Shown here: in pieces, positions 8,561 to 15,059 of the stretch
Layout: every line of letters starts with the position of its first letter
Numbering within the stretch: the first letter of the stretch is position 1
NCBI GenBank assembly: GCA_910592005.1
Contig: CAJVPP010002385.1
Coordinates: 1-15,059, forward strand
Reading direction: 5' to 3'
From: Funneliformis mosseae
Taxonomy: Eukaryota > Glomeromycota > Glomeromycetes > Glomerales > Glomeraceae
DNA: 15,059 bases
The notes under the pieces: model-generated
Seen by the model: only the letters and a program-made list of their open reading frames with translations
The model's database searches: none
Told to the model about the DNA's origin: nothing
Made by a program: the position numbers and the translations under genes

Positions 8561-9499
8561 TGAAGTAATCAGTAAAAATCCATTAAGGATGAATTGACAC
8601 TATTATTTAGAAATAAATTGGTAATAGTAATAAAGGGTAGAATACTGAGAATGAGATTATTTATAAGACAGTAGGAAAACGTATTGTCAAGTAATATTGT
8701 TTTGCTTGATCAATAATGGATCAAATATTTCTTTTAAAAAGGTACAGTTTATTATTATTAATAAAGATGAAATGAATAACTTCTATAACTTGAGGTAGAT
8801 TATTATCAATAACGTTACTATAAGGTTAAGTGGTAGCTGAGATATTAAAATTTAAAATGAGTTTCAGTGAATTAAAAGAATATCCTAAACATGAAGTAAA
8901 TAGATTCTGTTTTTTAAATACTGATCTAAAATCATGATTGAAAGTAGAGTTATTAACATAGTGTTATATAGAAACTTTGTTAAAAATAAAATAAATTCTA
9001 ATAGCTTTTTCAATAATATCTTGATCAGAATAGGGTAAATTATAATAATTTTATTTTGGTGATATCCAAAGAATTATATAGGAAGATTTTTTCTTATTAT
9101 TAAAAGGGAAAGCAATAATGTATCCTTATAAAGTAAAATTGTTAAAACAATATTCAGGTTTAAGATGGTTTGAATTTATAGGATTCAAAAGAACAATTTT
9201 TTGTAAAGTAATAAACTATTCTGGAATAACTCTTTTATTAGGATTGTTAGCTTTGGGAGAAAGGTCATAATATTTTACCTTAAGTGACAAACTGATCAAG
9301 AAACAAAGTTCTGCATCTTTTCAGTGTAAAAATCCATTTTTTTTTTTCAAAAAATGAGGAGTTAAGAGTTTTAATGCCTCCTTAGATATGAAAATCAAAA
9401 ATAGTAGAAATAGTTCTGTATATCGAAAAAGAAATCTGATGGTAAAAAATAAGCATATTATAAAGGTAATTATTGTGTCTTAGATTTTTAAGTTATGAT

Positions 9500-11060
9500 A
9501 GCCAATATATAATAGGATCATCTAGTAATCAAAAAAAATTTTGGAATTATTTGAAATGAATTTTAATGGTCAGAGAAAGCAGTTATCTTGAAGTCTCTTC
9601 ATTAATGATTAAAGCAAAGGTTGTAATTTGGAATGTAACATATTAGAAATCAAATCACTAAATCTAAATAATACTCTATTATAAAGTGTACTGTTAGGAA
9701 TACATTTGTTGAATTTAAGTTTGTATTTAATAAAAGTATAAATGCGAAAAAATAGAGTAGAGTATTCTTTTTGTGAAAAAACAATTAGTTAGAAGTGGTA
9801 TTTAAGCTGATAGATAAGTATTTAGTTACAAAGATATCTCAGCTGTTTATCCATTATAGGCTTAATATTAATTTTAAAATAAAGTCAGTAATCTCATTTT
9901 CTATTTGTTGTTTAATAAACTTTTTGTTATATAAAGCTGAAATCTAGACTTCTAAATATTTAGTCGATTCATTAGATTTCTTTATAAATATAATTATTGA
10001 GATATTCAAATAAGTACTATAAAATAAGATATCATTGATGATTACTTCAGAAGTAACTATAAAGGATTTTTTCAAATTAACTTATATTGAATTAAGGTCA
10101 AAAAAAGACTAAGTTATGTTAAAAATATTTTTAAGTTTTAAAGTGATTATTAGTGATTCAAATTGTATTGTCTATGTATACTGAATTAGTATAAAGATTG
10201 AAATATTATTTATTTTCATTTTATTAATATTTGGTAATTATGAAACATCTAATATATAGTTTAGATTAGACTTTTATATGTGAGAGAGGAGAGGATTATA
10301 ATAAATAACCTATAAAAATAAAAAAATAACCTCTTTCTGATTGATACCAATAAGGATATTATAAAATTCAATATTATCATATGTAGTAAAAATACTATTT
10401 TATCTGTTAAGAAATAAATTAGTGATGAATATTATAAAAGAATCTGGTATTTTAAGTTTAAAAAGAGTTTTTTTTAACATAAAAATATTAATTTGATCAT
10501 ATGCTTTTGACATGTCTTGAAAAAGTATGTATAAATCTGATTTTTGGTATTTAAACATTTTCCTTTTTAAATAGTAGAATTCTAAAATATTATTGACTAT
10601 ATGCAGAGGTTCTAGTATCAATTGGTATAGCAAGTCAGCAAAGTTAAGTCTTTTAATGATCTTATTCTTAATAAATATATCTTATAGCCATTGATTCAGT
10701 AATTTGATAAAAGTTTTTTTAACTATTTTAAGTAGTGTTATCAGTTTGGTATTATTAAGTTAGCAGTTCCATAGTTTAGACTTAGTATAGAATATATAAA
10801 AGCAAAATTTTATTGTATTGAAGTAAAATTACTGATTAAGTATATACAAATAATATTGTAAAAGAAGTTATTACATTTTAGACTTAGTTTCTTTAATAAC
10901 TTATTAGTAATTTTAGATAGACCTAAAGCTTTTTGATCAAGTAAATGTTTAATAATATTGTTCTATTTATTAATTGAAAGGAGATCCATAAGAGTATTAT
11001 AAGCATTATCAGGAATTTTCTTAATAGAATTATAGTAACGTTCCTATTGGGCTAATTTGA
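9500..11060 (-). pseudogene. LINE ORF: reverse transcriptase and thumb-like region
   Basis: Copies LINE RNA into DNA at the nicked target. Minus-strand motifs in order: HLLDQKALGLSKITNKLLKK (10960-10900; expected P-D-x-x-x-P-G reads L-D..L-G), LYILFQDMSKAYDQI (about 10530-10485; the RT palm motif with its first catalytic Asp), IPDSFIIFITNLFLNR (to 10400), NILIGINQKEVIFLFL (10365-10315; expected GIDQGEVISPLLW), and VYIDNTI (about 10180-10163). The last is the Y-x-D-D box with the second Asp now Asn. Then NLKKSF (10085) and STKYLEV-stop-IS (9965-9940). A long single frame continues from about 9865 to 9500: MDKQLRYLCN, LKYHF, YKLKFNKCIPNSTLYNR, LFRFSDLISNMLH. Stops there lie mainly at likely Gln or Trp codons. 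The YIDN change alone would inactivate the enzyme. Confidence 0.85.
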
Positions 11061-11899
11061 AAAAAAATCATCAGTATATGATTAGTGACAATTTTATTTG
11101 TGAAGCTAGCAATAGTTTGAAAATATTTAGCAGTATAAAATTTGATGGTATCTGGATTTAGAGCTAAATGTTAATTTAGAGTATTATAATCTACCAAGAC
11201 TCTATCTAATACAATAGTCTTACGATTTCTTTTTAAAAATAAGTCATTATTTTTGTAGAAATATTTTTAAAATTATCTACTCATTTTTGAATGAACTTAT
11301 TTATATAATCAATATTTTCTGTTTTATTGATAATGAACTGTTTTTTGCTTATAATAGTTTTAGAATATCATATTTAAGTTCATGTAAATATAAAAAGAAG
11401 CGATTGTTATCATAATTAGTATCTATAGAACTAGAAAAGATAAGATGTTTAGCTGTAGTTTAAGGATGAAATTATGGTCGGTGGATGAGATGGAGAAAAA
11501 TTATGGAAGGTAACATTGAGAAAAAAAGAAGTTAAGGAAAAAATTTTGCATTAGTAGTATAGCTTTCAAATTTTATTGATTTGTTTATAAATCAAAGAAT
11601 TTAAATATAAATAAAGGGAATTGTGATGAATTGATGTAGTTTATTTTGAGATATATTTAAAAGGTGATATCATAACTATTCAGATAAAAAAACTCTCAGG
11701 CTTTGTTGATAAAACTGTTTAAAATACATAGATCTTGAATTGAAATATCATTAAATTTAGCATTTTATTTTGAGTAATAAATTAGCTTTATCTAAGAAAA
11801 GATAGATAGTTTTATTATAAAAAAAAGGATTATTTCATAATTTTGTGTTATTTTAGATAAGCTGAAGATGATTAGGAAAAAAAGTTTTTTTATAAAGAG

Positions 11900-12959
11900 T
11901 AACGAGTAAAGGGTAATAATCAGTTAAATATAGATAATAGGAGTTATTTAAAATGTGAAAAGAAGTGAAATCATGTGACAGGTTAGTAGAAGTGAATATA
12001 TAGTCTATATGAGGTTGAATTATAAGAGAAGAAAAATGAAAAGTAGGAAGGTAAGTGAATTAAAAGGATGTGAGGGTGTGAATAAAACTTAGGTTGAGAA
12101 TATTATGTAAAAAATTTTATAACTATTTTTAAAGTTTGGATCTATATCTTCTACTTATATTGATATTGAAATCTTCTATTAATATAATATGAAATTTATA
12201 ATATAAACTATCTATTAAAATGTTTATTAATTTCTTTTAGACTTAAAGATTGTAATAAAAATCTTATTTGTTATAGTAAGAAGCAGGTAAATAGGTTTGA
12301 ATAACGCAAAATTTGAATTTGTTTTTAAATTAAAAATCAAGATAAATAATATAATCAAAAAAAGAAGCTTGGTTGAAAATATGTATACTCAGATTATTAC
12401 AGACTATTAATTTGACTTCTTGACAGTTTTAAAAATGATTAGAGGAATGGAAGAAATATTTAAAAAATTTGTTATAAACATTTTTATTAAAATGATTTGT
12501 TTATATTAAGATGAGTTTCACTTAAACCTAGTATATCTATATTAAAGTTATTAAAAAAGAAATTAATATTTTGAAGTTTAGAGTCTGATAAATAATTTCT
12601 GATATTATGTATTGTAAAATATATGAAGTTTGGGTAATTAATAATATTTTGAAAGATTCGTTTAAAAAAATATTATTATTAGAATTTATTTGATGTGATC
12701 CTATATTATTATTTGTTAGGTACACACTTATTTAGAAGAAAAAAGAAGCATTTAAAGGATCTGTTAGATATTTTTAATGAAATTTTTAATTTTTGATCAG
12801 AATTCATCAAATTGATTTTTTATACTGGTAATTTTATCTAGAGAAGATGTGTTATTTAAAGAAGTTATAGGAGGTTAATTGAAAAAAATTCAGGTAAAAG
12901 TTTTAAAGAATCATCAAAATTTATTTCACTATCATATATTCCTTTAGTAGTATTCTGCA
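11900..12959 (-). pseudogene. LINE ORF: N-terminal region and EEP/APE endonuclease domain
   Basis: In a LINE this domain nicks target DNA to prime reverse transcription. Minus-strand reading: N-terminal segment NTTKGIYDSEINFDDSLKLL (from about 12950) and SIKNQFDEF-stop-SKIKNFIKNI (12840-12770). Endonuclease motifs follow: FTIHNIRNYL (about 12635, position of the HNIR/NVR motif), DILGLSETHL (about 12540-12509, with the metal-binding Glu), ILIEDFNINI (about 12185-12161; the expected GDFN has Gly changed to Glu), HIDYIFTS (11988-12008) and YLTDYYPLL (about 11925-11905; the expected DH pair reads DY, a C-to-T change). TTTTGCAG just upstream of the N-terminal segment could be a splice acceptor. 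A 62-codon open frame at 12537-12725 overlaps this region but mostly reads it out of frame. Confidence 0.8.
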
Positions 12960-13001
12960 AAATCAGATTGGATTAGATTTAGATAAAATCCAATCTGATT
13001 T
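12960..13001. repeat. 15-bp perfect inverted repeat beside the LINE start
   Basis: Arms AAATCAGATTGGATT (12960-12974) and AATCCAATCTGATTT (12987-13001) around a 12-base spacer. It lies exactly where LINE coding similarity begins (minus strand) and leads into the ATCTGA-rich repeats. Such arms are long for chance even in AT-rich DNA. Confidence 0.8.
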
Positions 13002-13014
13002 GATTTTCATTTTT

Positions 13015-13150
13015 CAGGATCTGAATCTGATCTGAATCTGACAGATTTGTTGAAATCCAGATCTGATCTGAATTTGACAGATTTAATTTCAAATTCAGAT
13101 CTGACAGATCAGTTTAAATTCAAATCTGATTCGATTTAGATCTGAAATTT
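13015..13150. repeat. ATCTGA-rich direct repeats, about 36-bp period
   Basis: Dense copies of ATCTGA/TCAGAT. GATCTGAATCTGACAGATTT (13029-13048) and GATCTGAATTTGACAGATTT (13065-13084) are near-identical 20-mers 36 bp apart. A third, poorer copy (GATCTGACAGATCAG) starts near 13098. Spacers also match (TTGAAATCCA, TTTCAAATTCA, TAAATTCAAATC). No coding potential is seen. Confidence 0.75.
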
Positions 13151-13165
13151 TTATTGAAAAAATAA

Positions 13166-13480
13166 TTTTTCAGTTCTAAAGAGTTTCAAAAAATCATTCC
13201 TTTACAATGAAAAGAATCTTTTCAGCTCTAAAAGAGCTGAAAAGTCATCCCTTTACAATGAAAAAACCCTTTTTAGCTCTAAAAAAGTTTTGAAAAATCA
13301 TTCTTTACAATAAAAAGAACCTTTTCAACTCTAAAAGAGTTCTAAAAAGTCATTTCTTTATAATAAAAGAAACCTTTTCAGCTCTAAAAGAATTCTGAAA
13401 AGTTATTTCTTTTTAATGAAAGAAATCTTTTTGACTCTAAAAAAGCTCTGAATTCTTATTTTTCAGTTCTAAGAAGGTTT
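13166..13480. repeat. Tandem array of six ~52-bp hairpin units
   Basis: Units begin at 13166, 13218, 13269, 13321, 13374 and 13427, a spacing of 51-53 bp; the sixth is partial. Each unit has a hairpin part followed by a linker like GTCATTCCTTTACAATGAAAA. Unit 2 is a perfect hairpin with 12-bp arms CTTTTCAGCTCT (13218-13229) and AGAGCTGAAAAG (13233-13244) and an AAA loop. Unit 4 (CTTTTCAACTC/GAGTT), unit 5 and the others keep most of the pairing with substitutions on either arm. The array sits between the LINE's 5' side and the end of the hAT gene. It could be a promoter-type monomer array for the LINE, a satellite, or part of another element; the function is unknown. Confidence 0.85.
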
Positions 13481-13633
13481 AATATAATTTAATAAAATTT
13501 TATGCAATATACAATAATTAAATTTTATTATTATAAATATAAAAATAAATAAATAAAATAATATATATATAAAAAATATAAAAATAAAAATAAATTTTTT
13601 TTTAAAAAAACTTTTAATTGCTGCTTAATTATT
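13481..13633. other. AT-only low-complexity stretch
   Basis: Almost pure A/T with ATAAAT and TATATA runs between the hairpin array and the end of the hAT gene. It may include the 3' flank (poly(A) signals on the minus strand) of that gene; nothing else is visible. Confidence 0.5.
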
Positions 13634-14019
13634 TTATTTATTTAAAGAACCAGTCAACTATGATTTAAACACATACAATATCTTACTATTTTTCCTAATA
13701 AATGATTTCTTTTATCTGTAATTAAATTTTATATATTGAAAATCTTTATTCAGATGAAACACTAGTAATAAGTATTGATAAATAATCTCTTACCATTTTG
13801 GATAAATTTAGATATTGACTTTCATTAATTTTTCATCATTCAAGTGGATCTGTTTTTTTACCACATGTAAATGAAGCAAGATATATTTAAGCTTTATTTA
13901 TATTTTCTATATTATTATATTTAAATATACTTAAAATAATAGATCTATTTACATTTTCATATAATATATTAGAAGTTATTTCATTAAGTGATTTGTAATA
14001 TGTATTATAATTAGATAAA

Positions 14020-14088
14020 AAATTAAAAAAAAATAGATATTATTAATATAATTATAATTTCTATAAAAAAAATAATAAAAAAACTAAC
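14020..14088 (-). other. Probable third intron of the hAT gene
   Basis: After ELIKTI-stop-ER the minus strand reads G|GTTAGT at 14088 and then only A/T until NYNTYYKSLNEI resumes. The donor fits well. The nearest acceptor (TTTTATAG, AG at 14061-14062) would give only 28 bases, so the real acceptor may be a mutated AG nearer 14020. Confidence 0.4.
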
Positions 14089-14476
14089 CTTTCTTAAATT
14101 GTTTTTATTAATTCATCATCTCATTTTTACCTTTAAAATATTGTAATTTTAATCTTGGATCCAAAATAGTTACAAATAAATATATGTTATTTATTTTATT
14201 ATAATATTCTAATATTTTTTCTTTACATTTTTCAGCAGCTAATTTAATTAAAGGTAATGTATTTATATTATCAATAGTATTTTCTGTATAATCAATAAGA
14301 AGATTATATAAAGGAATTACAGTAGAAATTATAGAATAAGTAAATCCAGACATTATAATTGTTACTTCTTTAAATAATTTAAGAAACTTTGCTATTTATT
14401 CTAAATTATTTCAATTTTCATCTGTAAATATATCTTTTTTAAGTTTACAATCAAATAATATAACTAGTTCTAAAAC

Positions 14477-14554
14477 CTAAATTATAAAATTATAAATTAA
14501 ATTTAATTATAAAATTATTATAAAAAAAAATATAGTAAAATATTTATATTTCTT
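14477..14554 (-). other. Second intron of the hAT gene (5' end approximate)
   Basis: AT-only stretch between TRWNSTYNIIQRTLILRN and VLELVILFDC. The acceptor is clear (TTTATAATTTAG on the minus strand, AG at 14477-14478). No GT is present at the donor side, so the donor has mutated or its position is a few bases off. Confidence 0.5.
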
Positions 14555-14712
14555 AAAATTAAAGTTCTTTGAATTATATTGTATGTTGAATTCCATCTAG
14601 TAGATACATTTAAAATTAGTTTCAAATCATTAATTTGATTATTTTTACATGTATTACTTAATTTTTCACATTATTGAGAAGAAGAACAAATTTTTATAAT
14701 AATTTTTCTAAG

Positions 14713-14794
14713 CTATATATTAAAAAAATTAAAAATAATTTATTAAAAAAATTTTATAAAATCACATTTTTTATAAATTTAAAAAAAATCAAAC
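14713..14794 (-). other. Spliceosomal-type intron in the hAT gene
   Basis: Eighty-two bases, almost pure A/T, between coding segments KILTIKLNQ and LRKIIIKICS. On the minus strand it starts GTTTGA after CAG and ends ATATATAG. Removing it joins two hAT-like coding blocks. Confidence 0.65.
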
Positions 14795-14974
14795 CTGATT
14801 TAATTTTATAGTTAAAATTTTTAATGCTTCTTGCAAAGCTATATTAAGAATATGTGCAAAACATCTAAAATAATTTTCATTTTTAAAATTAATTTCTTAT
14901 TTATTTACCCACTCAGTTAATAAATAAATAAATCTATCATTATTTCTAACATTATTTAAAGTAATACTCATTAA

Positions 14975-15059
14975 CTATTATAAAAAAAATATTAAAAAAT
15001 ATTAATATTAATTTAATTTAAATTATTTATTTAAATAAAATAAATTTAAATTATAAATT
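14975..15059 (-). other. Partial intron of the hAT gene at the window edge
   Basis: The minus strand reads TTTTTTTATAATAG immediately before TTAATGAGTATTACT, where coding begins. The region to the window end is almost pure A/T. The donor lies beyond the window. Confidence 0.5.

Larger units (their letters stand above)
7997..12959 (-). mobile_element. Non-LTR retrotransposon (LINE) with endonuclease, RT and RNase H, inactive
   Basis: Nearly 5 kb of minus-strand LINE coding sequence. In order from 12959 downward: an N-terminal region, EEP/APE-type endonuclease (about 12640-11900), reverse transcriptase (about 11050-9940), thumb-like region (about 9870-9500) and RNase H (about 8550-8120), with recognisable reading to TAA at 7997-7999. 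This architecture is that of the I/L1-like clades with RNase H. Many stops and frameshifts are present, so no part is functional. The 3' end (any zinc-knuckle tail, 3' UTR or poly(A)) is not recognised and the element may be truncated near 8000. Upstream of its coding start lie the repeat arrays at 12960-13480. Confidence 0.85.
13634..15059 (-). pseudogene. hAT transposase with introns, C-terminal part, broken
   Basis: Second hAT transposase, running off the right edge. Minus-strand order: MSITLNNVRNNDRFIYLLTEWV and YFRCFAHILNIALQEALKI (exon 14974-14795), LRKIIIKICSSSQ and NVSTRWNSTYNIIQRTLILRN (exon 14712 to about 14555). The next exon, from 14476, reads VLELVILFDC, then FLKLFKEVTIIMSGFTYSIISTVIPLYNLLID and CKEKILEYYNKINNIYLFVTILDPRLKLQYFK, to about 14089. 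The last exon has YYKSLNEITSNILYE, TCGKKTDPLE, NESQYLNLSKMVRDYLSI and TSVSSE-stop-RFS. The final part is the hATC dimerisation domain, with the conserved WW pair of DPLEWW read as TGA TGA. It ends near KS-stop-LTGSLNK with TAA at 13634-13636. Core motifs CFAHILN, TRWNSTY and LDPRLKL are clear. Stops lie mostly at Trp or Gln positions, and long stretches are frame-intact once introns are removed. Confidence 0.85.

Noticed and set aside
12537..12725. 62-codon minus-strand open frame as a separate gene
   Set aside because: Most of it is the out-of-frame reading of the LINE endonuclease; the neighbouring frame gives HNIRNYL and GLSETHL.
13166..13480. CRISPR array
   Set aside because: Units are contiguous degenerate tandem repeats without unique spacers, in a eukaryotic transposon context.
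1..15059. A variant genetic code with TAA/TAG read as Gln
   Set aside because: Many stops sit at expected Trp (TAG and TGA) and one at Arg (TGA), and frameshifts and lost catalytic residues are present, so decay explains the pattern better.
4234..15059. The two hAT pieces as halves of one element split by later insertions
   Set aside because: They lie on opposite strands in an order that no simple nested insertion gives; an inversion would be needed.

Overview
The window looks like a transposon-rich, very AT-rich stretch of a eukaryotic nuclear genome. The best guess is an arbuscular mycorrhizal fungus (Glomeromycotina, Rhizophagus/Gigaspora type). That guess rests on the mix of CACTA, Tc1/mariner, hAT and endonuclease-RT-RNaseH LINE remnants, spliceosomal-type introns, and relics resembling the TKL-like kinase and TPR families expanded in those fungi. 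The family assignments come from recognised motifs and remembered family features; no search was run. No intact host gene was found. Every coding region recognised is broken.

Layout. (1) 1-1273: 3' end of a CACTA (CMC/EnSpm) element, with the end of its gene (to 921), subterminal repeats, and a terminus that reads CACTGG on the minus strand. (2) 1699-2066 (-): C-lobe of a decayed protein kinase. 3420-3758 (-): probable TPR relic with a 102-bp (34-codon) internal repeat. (3) 4234-5080 (+): N-terminal half of a hAT transposase (BED finger, DLWT region). (4) 5294-6609 (+): complete but dead Tc1/mariner element with 24-bp terminal inverted repeats, a TA target duplication and a transposase of about 336 codons in the DD35E pattern. 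(5) 7038-7592 (-): a 184-codon reading frame with 8 stops and no frameshift, coding for a coiled-coil-like region, perhaps the N-terminus of another transposon protein. (6) 7997-12959 (-): nearly full-length LINE ORF with EEP/APE endonuclease, reverse transcriptase, thumb-like region and RNase H. (7) 12960-13480: a 15-bp inverted repeat, ATCTGA-rich direct repeats and a tandem array of six ~52-bp hairpin units, directly upstream of the LINE in its own direction. (8) 13634-15059 (-): C-terminal part of a second hAT transposase with introns, running off the window.

The elements do not form an operon or pathway; they are separate mobile-element layers plus host-type relics. A shared theme is decay by C-to-T/G-to-A change: most premature stops sit where a Trp, Gln or Arg(CGA) codon would be expected, and the two Tc1 inverted repeats differ from each other only by transitions.
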